A stretch of DNA of 64,000 bases from Haematobia irritans. Lineage: Eukaryota; Arthropoda; Insecta; Diptera; Muscidae. Made by a program: the position numbers and the translations under genes. How positions within the stretch are numbered: the stretch's first letter is position 1; each line of letters starts with the position of its first letter. Shown one piece after another: positions 1 to 9,693 of this stretch. The stretch is from NCBI RefSeq assembly GCF_050003625.1, contig NC_134398.1:99675479-99739478 (forward strand). Direction: 5' to 3'. The notes beneath the pieces are model-generated. The model had not been told where the DNA came from. It searched no databases and was given only the letters and a program-made list of their open reading frames with translations.

Positions 1-1818
1 ACAAGCAAACATACAAAGGTATGTGAACAGAGGCACTCCCCAAGGAGGAGTTCTATCACCTCTTATTTGGAATGTTGCTATAAATAACCTTCTGGTTACC
101 CTAGAAAAAGAAAGGATAAAAGTGGTGGCATACGCAGATGATGTGGCTCTTGCAGTCAGGGAAAATTCCCATCCACAATCAGACATATTATTCAGAGGCC
201 CTCCGGATGACTGAGAAATGGGCGAAAGACAATGGTCTTGGGGTAAATCCTGCAAAGACAGAACTAGTCATGTACTTCAAAGATCGCAAAACTCCCACGG
301 TTAGGCCCATTTCCTTAGGGGGTATTGAAATTCCCATTGGTGAGTGTGCAAAATACCTTGACGTTATTTTGGACAGGAAGCTGAACTTTAAGCTTAATAT
401 TGAAGAAAGGGCGAGAAAAGAAGAAGAAAAATTGTGCATTGGCTATACACGGCAGTGGTTAGACCTATAATGATATATGGTGTTGTAGTCTGGTGGCCGG
501 CACTTCAGAAACCGACTTGTTTAGATAAAGTTCAGCGTATGGCGTGTTTGTGTATTTCAGGCGCATTCAGCAAGACAGGAACAAATTCCCTTAATGTCAT
601 GCTGCATCTATTGCCTTTAGACATTTTGGCCAAACCATCAGCTGCAACAACGGCTGTGCGACTGCGCGAGCTATCGCTGTGGTCGGAAAAAAGTTACGGT
701 CACAGTTCGGTCCTCAAAATAATGCCAGATGTGCCTAACGTAGTGGATTACACTTTGGCGAGTCCACTTTTCGACAAAAAGTTTGAGACTCTAATCCCCA
801 ACAGTGAGGCGTGGTGCACACAGACCCCGGGGAATAAAGAAAATATAGATTTCTACACTGATGGCTCCAAATTGGATGGACAATTGGGTTTCGGAGTATA
901 TTCTAATGATCTGGAACTTCGAATAGCGAAACGATTACCTAATCACTGTAGTGTTTTTCAGGATGAAATATTAGCAATAAGAGAGGTGGCGAATTGGCTG
1001 AGAAGTAATGTTCCAAAAAATGTGGGCATTAATATATGCTCAGACAGTCAACCTGCAATAAAATCCTTGGACTCTGTGTTCCTCAACTCGAAAACGGCCA
1101 TCGACTGCCGCAAATCTCTCAATGAGATGGCTGAGCAGTACAATATTCACCTAATATGGGTGCCTGGCCATAGGAACATACCGGGGAACTGCGAAGCGGA
1201 TGAGTTGGCAAGGCTAGGGACTACCTTACATATTCCAGGGGAACTAGAATCTGTTGGTATGCCCCTGGCTACCTGCAAGCTCTGCTGTGTGAGAAGGCTG
1301 TTATGATGGCAAATGTTCAAGGGCTGTAACGACACCAAGCAAATATGGCCCCATTTAAACTTAAACCGCACACTAGATATGCTAGTGTTCTCGAGACGTC
1401 AGATATCACTCCTGATATCTGCTATAACGGGTCGCTGCCTGATAGGCGATTTTGCAAAAACTATAGGCGCGAAGTATAATGACTATTGTATGAGCTGTCA
1501 TGATGCGGAGGAAAAGGAATCAATTAAACACCTCTTGTGTGAGTGTCCTGCATTTTGTGTAAAGCGCAAGCAGCTTTTAGGAGCATATAGCTTCAGATTA
1601 CTGGCGGATGTGGAAAACGTTAACTTAAGCAGTCTGCTAATGTTTTTGGAACAATCTGGTTGGTTCAACAGAAGAAAATAATCGAGAAGGTTCAACGGTT
1701 TAAACTAGAAGTGCCCATATGTAATAGGTACTTTTAGTTAATGCGGTATCACAATGGACTGAATAGTCTAAGTGAGCCTGAATCTTAATCGGGCTGCCAC
1801 TTTAACCTAACCTAACCT
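1..1818 (+). mobile_element. RNase H-bearing non-LTR retrotransposon, copy 1 (3' half)
   Basis: The window opens inside a LINE that is closely similar to the longer copy at 23069-27092. It contains the end of the reverse transcriptase, an RNase H domain, a C-terminal Cys-His motif, a 3' UTR (1682-1800) and a terminal run of about three TAACC units (1803-1818). An RNase H after the RT together with short-repeat tailing is typical of the I superfamily (R1/LOA/I groups); I favour an LOA- or R1-like clade, which is inference. The 5' part lies outside the window. Confidence 0.85.
2..1681 (+). pseudogene. LINE ORF2 remnant: RT palm, RNase H, Cys-His tail
   Basis: The reverse transcriptase shows the RGTPQGGVLSPL block and the catalytic YADD at about 131-142. 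RNase H follows, with FYTDGSK near 850, SDSQPAIKSLDS near 1042 and WVPGHRNIPGNCEADELA near 1158. The tail has CxxC...HxxC (CMSCH...HLLCECP) near 1495. The ORF is broken. A missing G near 165 shifts frame, and about 65 bp present in copy 2 are lost at 420. A one-base loss near 1284 and a 17-base loss near 1312 disrupt the linker. Reading frames are therefore 23-214, 138-470, 434-1306 and 1313-1681. It cannot make a working RT. Identification rests on motifs and on near-identity with 25200-26954. Confidence 0.85.
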
Positions 1819-1943
1819 AGAACAGCAATATATCGACTACCGAATACATTGACATGTTAGATTTGTGGTTCGGGACAAATATTTATGTTAGCCACATATT
1901 CATAGAAGTTAAGCTATACAAATCCCGGGGTCCATTTAATTAA

Positions 1944-2130
1944 TTAAAAGTAGAGGATGCTGATGAGGAATGTGGTAATTCCGAAACGTGCGTCCATCCA
2001 GCCATCTTGCAGTCTATAGGGCTTTGCCCAAATAAATTTGACAAACATTCTTTTCCTCTGTTGGTTAAGCTACTCTTGTAGTTTAGTCAACACAATGGTT
2101 TTAAAGCTGAGATCAAAACAACAAATATGA
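1944..2130 (+). repeat. Dispersed repeat, likely 3' end of another LINE
   Basis: This stretch recurs at 18966-19100 (same strand) and at 61315-61500 and 61755-61950 (reverse strand). Every copy ends on the same side in an A-rich or CAA-rich tail (here AAAACAACAAATATGATTG). 5'-truncated copies with a shared tail suggest the 3' UTR of a retrotransposon; the parent element is not identified. Between 1819 and 1943 I see nothing recognisable. Confidence 0.55.
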
Positions 2131-2310
2131 TTGAAGTACATACCCACAATAAAAAAAAACACCGAAAATTTTAAATTACTAAAAAGGATAGTTTGTTCAC
2201 AAATGTTATTCCATAACCAAAAAATACGAATTGTTTTTAATTGTTGATGTTATATAATGTGTACCATTTTACTATTGTCCGTTTGACCGGAGTGAATTTA
2301 TAATTTAATT

Positions 2311-2475
2311 CGGATCAGCAGACAATTTCAGCAAACAACTGACTTTCCTGCAGTATGTTTGCTGTTCCAAAATAACAGATTGTTTGCTGTTTTATCAGTG
2401 TTTTTGCTAACATTTTGTTTGCTGAAAAACAGCATACAGCGTTTGCTATTAACAACAGACTTTTTTCTATGAGTG
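2311..2475. repeat. Short MITE-like block rich in GTTTGCTG/CAGCAAAC words
   Basis: The word GTTTGCTG or its complement occurs repeatedly in both orientations, and the block ends CTATGAGTGTA, like the termini of the TA-flanked elements elsewhere. No clear target duplication was found. The flanks 2131-2310 and 2476-2669 hold no gene I can support. Confidence 0.35.
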
Positions 2476-2669
2476 TACAATCTTCGTTCAAACACTGATA
2501 AATTAAGAACTGTTGCTTCAATTACAGAAAAAATAACGGGATACTAATAAAAATAAGACTTACTAATAATGCATAAAAACTTGTTTTAAAAATTGTTTGT
2601 TTAAGGTAAACAAAACATTCTATTTATAGAACAGCAGGTGGCTCTATTATTTTTCACACCGCTGTATAT

Positions 2670-2908
2670 ATCTTTACTCGACATTTGTAAATTTATATAT
2701 GTTTACATTCACACATATTATTTTTATGAAACATTCATGTTCCAAACATAATATATTCTATCATATTAACATACGAGTATGTGTCCCAAACATTTAATGC
2801 CAGTTTAGGAACATTATATTTTTGGACTTAAATATATTGTATTTAAACAATTCTGCCCGAAACACATTTTGTTTAAATCGGAACATATGAAATATTTTTC
2901 TAACAGTG
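2670..2908 (-). repeat. Terminal fragment of a twin-tRNA TA element
   Basis: The sequence matches the terminal 270 bp of the elements ending at 13948, 46025 and 55583 (AACATATG near the end, terminus TCTAACAGTG). Only this end is present; the tRNA-like core is missing, so this is a truncated copy. Confidence 0.7.
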
Positions 2909-2911
2909 TGG

Positions 2912-3710
2912 TGGAACAGGTAAAGATGCAGTTTCAGCGTTGTTAATAGGAATGACAACAGTATCAAAATCTTGAATCGTATTGGCTTTTAATAGTGTCG
3001 GAGAAATTGTTTCAATTTCATTTTTTTATGAATTGTTGTTAGTTTTAGTCCAAGTTGGAGGAATTATCAAGAAGATTCTTAAATTTTTTAAAGTGATCTG
3101 ACAGCAAATCAAAATCGTTTGCAATGTCATCGAGTCTGGGAGCCACCGTGGTGCAATGGTTAGCATGCCCGCCTTGCATACACAAGGTCGTGGGTTCGAT
3201 TCCTGCTACGACCGAACACCAAAAAGTTTTTCAGCGGTGGATTATCTCACCTCAGTAATGCTGGTGACATTTCTGAGGGTTTCAAAGCTTCTCTAAATGG
3301 TTTCACTGCAATGTGGAACGCCGTTCCACTTGGCTATAAAAAGGAGGTCCCTTGTCATTGAGCTTAACATGGAATCGGGCAGCACTCAGTGATAAGTGAG
3401 AAGTTCACCACTGTGGTATCACAATGGACTGAATAGTCTAAGTGAGCCTGATACATCGGGCTGCCACATAACCTAACCTAACCTAATGTCATCGAGTCTG
3501 GCTCTAAGTTTTTAAAAAAGGTAAAAAAAACTCGATATCAATATGTTTGCACTTTTCACAGCACCACCGCTGATCCTTATCAACACATAAGTTGTCAATT
3601 GTACGTGCCGCTAATTGCGCACATCTTGAATGGAAATTTATTGAACAAATCCAGTACGAAATCATTTGTTCATCCAATTTAGTGATACGACACGACGATA
3701 TTGGGCAATT
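2912..3710 (-). pseudogene. PHD-finger-like ORF fragment, probably from a LINE ORF1
   Basis: On the minus strand a reading frame starting at 3710 gives a Cys-rich module. It has CPISSC, then WICSINFHSRCAQL, then RWCCEKCKHI, which fits a C4HC3 PHD-type zinc finger of about 55 residues. After a frame change, a helical, charged stretch follows (LDDIANDFDLLSDHFKKFKN). A PHD finger followed by a coiled coil is known from ORF1 proteins of some insect CR1/Jockey-type LINEs, so a retroelement ORF1 is the best guess. It could also be a host PHD gene fragment. A SINE (3140-3484) splits it, and another element abuts its start (3721). Confidence 0.5.
3140..3484 (+). mobile_element. tRNA-derived SINE with 17-bp target duplication
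   Basis: The 345-bp element has a tRNA-like head with an A box (GTGCAATGGTTAGC region), an anticodon-loop-like CTTGCAT and a B box GGTTCGATTCC. It is therefore presumably transcribed by RNA polymerase III. A unique body follows, then a tail (3412-3484) almost identical to the 3' UTR of the RNase H LINE at 1745-1818, including the TAACC repeats. The flanking AATGTCATCGAGTCTGG is duplicated perfectly at 3123-3139 and 3485-3501. This is the target-primed signature expected of a LINE-mobilised SINE. The shared 3' end points to that LINE as the likely partner. Confidence 0.92.
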
Positions 3711-3720
3711 CATTTTATAT

Positions 3721-4307
3721 CCCAGCAAAAAAAAAATTAGGAAGTTCTTCCACAGGCACAACTTGAAAAGCACTTCCAAATGATGCACTCCCAATGATGT
3801 TCTTTATTTTAAATACCCAGGAAGTACTTTTAATTCAATTTTTATAACATGGTTCTTTCATTCTTTTAATTGGTAATTTTAACTTTTTTTGTTTAAAATA
3901 GGTTAAAAACAGAGTAAGAATTCATAAAATGGTACAAATCATTTAAATTTTGTCGAAAAAAGAAAATGCTAAATCCAATCTGAAAAATTTATGAATTTTT
4001 TTAAAATATTTGATGTCAAACGTTTCCGACAAGCGGTAGAATCCATTACAAATTATAAAAAAATTAAAAAAATTATTTATTTGACAAAATATCACAGAAT
4101 TTTTTAATTTACATCCAAAACATTGAATTCGAATCACACCTAAAGAAGTGATGCAAATTCAGTGTAACGGTTGTTGAAATGGAGGACTTCCGTGCTATAA
4201 CAAGTCCATGTAAAAATTCATCGCTTCTGCGTCAATTTTGCACCACTTCCGGAACCAAAAAGAACACTTTCATTACTTTTTTGGCGACGCTTTTTTTTTT
4301 TGCTGGG
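3721..4307. mobile_element. 587-bp non-autonomous DNA element, CCCAGC termini
   Basis: Inverted ends are CCCAGCAAAAAAAA (left) and TTTTTTTTGCTGGG (right). It interrupts the region just upstream of the PHD-finger start. No coding capacity is visible. The target duplication is not clear, so the superfamily stays open. Confidence 0.65.
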
Positions 4308-4492
4308 AAGTGTACTTAATATATCAAAGACAGAGTGTGGATTGTAAGATATATAAAAATACCCTATTAGGTGGGCAGTATTTATATTCAACTCCTAGAC
4401 ATAAGCAAAATCAGAGTAGAGGTTAGGTTAAACAAATTCAGTACTTAGTTATTACAACAACCAGTGAATCGTATGGGTCTTAGTGTTTAAGA
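4308..4492. other. No gene seen
   Basis: AT-rich spacer between two small DNA elements; contains a short GGTTAGGTTA motif at about 4420 but nothing I can annotate. Confidence 0.5.
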
Positions 4493-5063
4493 CAGTGATG
4501 CCCAATGCAATAGTATTGGTGAGAGCGACGAAATAACACTTGAAGAAAAGATTTTTCTATTCATTTTATTCAGTCGTCAACGAGATAGCGACGAAAGCAC
4601 ATGTGTGGCGGGTGTCGTCATTTTTTCTGTTTCTGGGTAATGTAAAATTAATGAATGTACACATTTTAGTAATACTCTTGATAATAGCATTTATTTTAGT
4701 AATACTCTTGATGAATGTATATGTTTATAATACAAACATACGTAATTATAACAAAAAAGAAATGGAAAATTATAGTTTTTTTCATGAAATAAATTTCAAA
4801 ATTATTTACGTCAACCCAAAACATTTTGGTAGAAAATACTTTTCATTTGCCCATTTAATATCTACAAAATTTATATGAAAATGACCAATGTTTAAACAAA
4901 TCACCACATCTCGACCAGACGAAATATTTTTTAAGTGTAGTGCAGCTTGTCTCTCCCACTCATATTTCTGCTTTCCTATTGGTTGATTGACGATCAAAAT
5001 AAAAGAGCGTAAGAATACGTGTGAGTTGAGAATGCCGCTAACGGCACTGAATGGGCATCAATG
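4493..5063. mobile_element. hAT-type MITE with 8-bp duplication GTTTAAGA
   Basis: Termini are CAGTGATGCCCA at the left and its near-complement TGGGCATCAATG at the right. The 8-bp GTTTAAGA is duplicated perfectly at 4485-4492 and 5064-5071. An 8-bp duplication with CA-G-type ends is characteristic of hAT. At 571 bp with no transposase, it is non-autonomous. Confidence 0.85.
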
Positions 5064-5753
5064 GTTTAAGATCAAATAAATAATCCAGATAAATATGCTC
5101 AATGTGAAAGACCCACCACAGATATGGGTTCATATCTGTGGTATATCTAAATCTTTTTGCACGTTTTGTGGGACTCGCAAACTATTTAGATGTAATAAGA
5201 TTGGTTCACTTCAATACGTCAATTATGATCAAATCGGTAATACATATATATTTTTTAGCTGATGGCCTCAGTTGTCAATGCTTTTTATATCTTTATACTG
5301 TAATGTGCAACTTGTTATTTATGTACTTTATTTATTAAGTCTGTAGACTAAGTAGGCTAAGAAATTGAATTGATTTGGATAAAGGAAAATAAAAAAAAGG
5401 ATTTTATCGACAGCAATATTAAAATACTAATATTATATTTACTATAAATTTAGTATCAACTATAAATAAATAAATAAAAAAATATATAATTCAACTATAT
5501 CTAAGTCTAAACTTTTTTTTCCAAAATCAATAACGATTGTTTTTGACCCGAAGTAAGATCTTTTGCCTAATTTGAGGACGATTAGACTTCAACTGCGAGC
5601 TGTACTTTGCACACAAACATTCATATACAGACAAACAGACAGACGGACATCGATAACGACTCAGAATTCAATTCTAAGACGATCGGTATGCTAAACAATT
5701 CGTCTCAGACTGGTCCTTCTTTGCGTTACATACAAATGTACAAACTGAGTATA
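5064..5753. other. AT-rich spacer and part of a dispersed repeat; no gene
   Basis: No coding frame of interest. From about 5590 to the insertion at 5752 the DNA (ACAGACAGACGGACAT..., ACGATCGGTATGC) resembles a dispersed non-coding repeat. It resumes after 6905 with a TACCCTGTTCCAC stretch and a GGGTATAAAAA motif. Confidence 0.4.
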
Positions 5754-6904
5754 CACGCACAGAAAAAACATGTTTGGACATGGTTGCCGCATCCATTTAA
5801 TGCTTATTTAGAGTATTTAATTGTCGCGAAAACCATGTATTTTGTCTTTGTAAAAATAATTTTCGAGCGGAGAAAAATATATGTTGGTAATAAGCATTTA
5901 AATGGTTCTCAAATGCCGCAAACATGTTCTATTATTTAAATGATAGAATTTGAGACCATTATATGGTCAGGAAAATCATGTACCTGACCATTCAATTTTT
6001 TTACTTTTTTGCAAAGAAAAAAGTATTTTTATAGTTTACGTATAGATATGTCTACAAGCATTACATGGCCATAAAGACCATGTACATTGTTTTCGTGACC
6101 ATTTAATTTTTTAATTTTTTTGCAGCGACAAGAATTTTATAAAAACATTGAGCAGGTACACACGATCTTCATTTTGCGCGTCAGTCGTGTGTTGATTGTT
6201 TCTTGGAATGGACGGAGAATACGGAATTATTGTGTTTTGTGTTAATTTATTTATTCAGAAATGGCACGTGGTTTTATGTGAATACAAAAAAGGAAAGTGT
6301 AATTGAAACAAATGTACCTGGTTTTTGTTCTGCATTTTGACATATGGTATAATTTATTTTTATTTGCAGTTATATGATGTCTGTGTTTGTACATTTGATG
6401 GGCACGAAGTAAATATGGAATGATTTCTTATTGTTGAAATTGAACCAAACTAGAGTGTGTAAAAATATGTGAAGTTTGCTTGCACAACATTATAAATACA
6501 AATAAACAATGAATTAGTTTATAAATAAATAAAAACAAATAAATAAAATTGATTTTGTGTTTTCTTTTCTCAAGTGGCGTCCTTTTTTCGACGACGAAAA
6601 AAGTTTTTTCATAAAAATCAAAACATTTTAGGTTGTGACCATGTTCTTTTAACTAGAAGAAAAACATTTTTGACGAATAACATAACATTTTAGATCGTGA
6701 CCATTGTCTTTTAATGGAAACAAAATTCTTTTTATCAATATAATAACATTTTAGATGAGGACAATTGTATTTTTCTTAGAACCATGTTCACTGAGCCAAC
6801 ATGGTTGCAGGTTAAAATGTTACATGGTCGCCGCAAAAATAGCTGCTATCATATTATTTTGCTCTTCGAATATGATTGTGGCAATCATGTTTCTTCTCTG
6901 CGTG
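5754..6904. mobile_element. 1.15-kb TA-flanked MITE with CCATGT motif clusters
   Basis: Inverted ends are CACGCACAGAAAAAACATG and CATGTTTCTTCTCTGCGTG, flanked by TA at 5752-5753 and 6905-6906. The interior holds many copies of ACCATGT or CATGGTC-like words near both ends and no transposase. TA duplication suggests mobilisation by a Tc1/mariner-type transposase. Confidence 0.85.
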
Positions 6905-7086
6905 TACCCTGTTCCACAGTAGTGATGAAGGGTATAAAAATAGATATAATTTCCATTTTTTATTCATTTTCAATAAAAAAAGTTAATTAACAAAGAAATG
7001 GGAAGAATTTTTTCCTACATAAATTTCCAAGCAGTAGTTAATACATAGTTATAGAAATACTTAGGCAATATAAAAATCTTTCTACG
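6905..7086. other. Spacer up to the BEL provirus; target copy CTACG at 7082-7086
   Basis: Nothing coding. The last five bases are the left target-site duplication of the BEL/Pao provirus. Confidence 0.6.
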
Positions 7087-8480
7087 TGTTCACGACCAAA
7101 GATGTGGGAGATATCGCGGGGAAGCAACGGAAGGGAAAATCACCTGGAGTTTATAAAGTTCTCTTGAGCCGACACAAATTATACAAAACTTGTTCATACA
7201 CGCAAAAAAATAATTCTTTCCTCCCAAACGAAATTTTAGACAAACAAAGTTCGTTTCTCATTTGCTTTTCGTTGAAACGAAGTGTATTTGGAAGAAAAGT
7301 ATATTCTTTTTGTGATAAACATTTATTCTTTTCCAGGATGTAATAACAATTTCATAAAGACTAACTCAAAAAAATTTTTTTTGGCTAATTGCATTTTCCC
7401 TCACATCTCACTTCCACGAAGTTTTTTTTATTTCTTAGCACCTTTTTCTGTAATACAAGCAATGTAGAAGAAATTATACGATTTTATAAATTTTAATTTT
7501 TTTTTTACCTTTCGCCTGGACGGAGAATCGAACCGCGGACCATGCAATTTGTAAACCAACACACTATCCACTGAGCTATGTAGCCGTTATAGTCATCAAT
7601 AGACAATTACCCATATAAGTTATATTTATATAGCATAGCTTGCGGCGCCCACGAGCCGATTAAACAAAGTTTATTTAACAGAAAAATACATTTAGTTGGG
7701 CACCGTGGTGCAGTGGTTGCTACGTCCGACTTGCATGCCAAGGGTCGTGGGATCGATCCCTGCTTCGACCAAAGTTTTTTTTTTTTTTTTACATATATTC
7801 CAGAGATGGTCGAAAGATTCCGAAAAAATGTTCAACATTACATTCTACTATATTAAATTTTACTATGAACTTTAAAATGTGTCTTATTAAAGACCTAAAG
7901 TCAGAAAAGAACAGTGTTTGAGATAAACGAAATGGACTGTGTTTTTGGTTCAAAAATAACTTTTTTTATTGAAAAAATAAAACTTTTGTACCAAATGAAT
8001 TTTTTTGGTGATAAAAGTGTATACTTTTCGAAGCAATTCAAAAAACTCTAACAAAAGAAAAACGTTTTCGGTACACGTTTTCCAAACGTTTTTTTTCTTT
8101 GCGTGTATAGCTTGTGACTCCCATTTTCACCAAAAGGTTTCAAAGAAATCTCATCAAAGCATATGAAATAAAACACGAATAATTAGGGTTTTCTAATGGA
8201 ATTCAAATTGGAATTATTTTATTTCATTTGGATAAATTCTTACCAAGATGGTCTGTCCTCTTGCAAGGTTCAAAAGATAAGAAAAATTATTTTTAGCGGA
8301 AATAAGTAATTTCAATATGGCTTTTTATGAAAAATTAGAGAAAGAAAAGAATGAGATACTTATTCTATTTTTAAGGCGGATTTACACAATTCATTTTCTC
8401 GGATTTAAAGGGATTAATTAAACCATGTAGGGAATTCACCAGTTCCCCATTATTAGGGTTTCAAATAATTCACATGAACA
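7087..8480 (-). repeat. 3' LTR of provirus 1, split by an insertion
   Basis: Matches the other LTR (18404-18864) over about 485 bp once the 907-bp insertion at 7199-8105 and its TA duplication are removed. The other LTR lacks a short internal stretch (around 8245). Confidence 0.93.
7199..8105 (-). mobile_element. 907-bp twin-tRNA TA element inside the LTR
   Basis: Ends are CACGCAAAAAAATAA and TTTCTTTGCGTG. TA is duplicated at 7197-7198 and 8106-8107. The other LTR gives the empty site (TTCATATAGC at about 18507), so boundaries are exact. The core has two tRNA-like modules facing outwards. The minus-strand one (about 7590-7511) has A-box TAGCTCAGTGG and B-box GGTTCGATTC. The plus-strand one (about 7695-7772) has the B-box-like GGGATCGATCC followed by a T run, a potential Pol III terminator. 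No protein is encoded. Confidence 0.9.
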
Positions 8481-8707
8481 TTCCACCCGCCTTGCAGTAT
8501 TACTGTAACAGGGGTATAATAATTTTGATTGGTATAATTTCATATTTTCATATTAATTCAAAATTTGTACTTATACTATGATATAAATTTCTTATGTTAC
8601 TAATAAGGGAGGCATTTTGTGTTGGTATTCGATTCATTAAATATTACTTTATACAATGAGGGATTGTATAAAGAAAGGAGATATAAATTAGTGGCATTCG
8701 AATGGTT
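8481..8707 (-). other. 3' untranslated region and polypurine tract of provirus 1
   Basis: Non-coding. Immediately before the 3' LTR (minus strand) lies the purine-rich AAGGCGGGTGGAA, a plausible plus-strand primer. Confidence 0.5.
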
Positions 8708-9599
8708 TTAATTGGAAAAAGCTCCATATAAGACGATGCCAAAAAGAGTATTTTGGGCAGTTGGAAGACCTATTCGTACAAATACGCCATCAAGCAAGAT
8801 TCTAGAGTAAATGTCAACACCTATGACAATATCTATACTTGACGATTTGTAGAATGTTTTGTCGGCAAGAACAAAGTTCTGGAAATGGGATTTGATGGTT
8901 TCTGAAAGAGATTTCTTAGGGGTGATGGTGGTAATCCGTTTGTTCACCTTTAATGTTGTTTCAATCTTGAGATTGGTATCGATGCATGACCATAACGTTA
9001 CCGGACATATAATTTCGCCATCCAACTCTAATGTGGTTAAATTCAGCTTATCTGTCAGTTTTTTTGGAAATCCAACACATTCTGGATCCAGAATCTAGCA
9101 AACATCTTGCGTAATGCTTCCCATTGTTTGTCTGTATTTTGACCAAAGCTGTAGGAAGTAACGTTGTTGCATTTTGTTGCAAGATAGCCGTCAATGACGT
9201 GGAGGAGGAAAATGGAGTACCTTCAGTTGAGATACGAGGTTCCTTCTGAGTTGCTTCTGGTTTCACCAACAATGTAGTGGATGGAGGTCGCGATAGTGGG
9301 CGATGGATGCGTCCCAAGGATGTTGTAGGCATCTTTTGTCGCAGGCGAGAATGCATATGGAGTAAGGAATGATGTTTTTCCTGGCTGTGGATACACCCTA
9401 TTCTCGTAAAACAAGATCCTTGCGAATGAGTGTGCGCAAGGCAATTGTCACAATACCCATATTTCTTCATCGCTTCCCATCTTTCTGTGATATTCATGTT
9501 TTGAAAACGATAGCAATTTTTTAAGGAATGGGGTTTCCGGCATATTCGGCATACAAATAACTTACGGCGGCGATGATCTGATTTTTCGCTCGAGTTCAT
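8708..9599 (-). pseudogene. Extra BEL ORF: Cys-His knuckles plus aspartic protease-like domain
   Basis: Lying after pol where some LTR elements keep env, this frame starts at ATG 9599 (MNSSEKSDHRRRK). It carries Cys-rich knuckles (CRICRKPHSLKNC, YCDNCLAHTHSQGSC) and ends with a pepsin-like retroviral protease signature (CLLDSGSRMCWIS). The frame then continues, after a one-base slip in an A run near 9047, to 8708 with a typical DUF1758/A17-like C-terminal half. It resembles the zinc-knuckle-protease part of gag-pol and is separate from the copy at 14538-16511. No signal peptide or membrane segment is evident, so an envelope is not supported. It may be a captured or duplicated gag-protease module. 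Function is unknown. Confidence 0.7.
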
Positions 9600-9693
9600 G
9601 CTGGAAAATACAAATATTAGATATTGGAGATTAATGGAAAATGTAATGAAAATAAAATTTGGATTTTTTTTTTTAATATTTATGGTAAGAAAA

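Noticed and set aside
1803..1818. TAACC repeats as a telomere or telomere-associated sequence
   Set aside because: Only about three units, located exactly at the 3' end of a LINE and repeated at the other LINE and the SINE; it is their tail.
4540..4878. 112-residue hydrophobic protein
   Set aside because: Lies wholly inside a hAT-type MITE with an 8-bp duplication and contains an internal direct repeat; no family resemblance.
8708..9599. Envelope gene of the BEL element
   Set aside because: Position fits, but the content is zinc knuckles and a protease signature with no signal peptide or membrane anchor.
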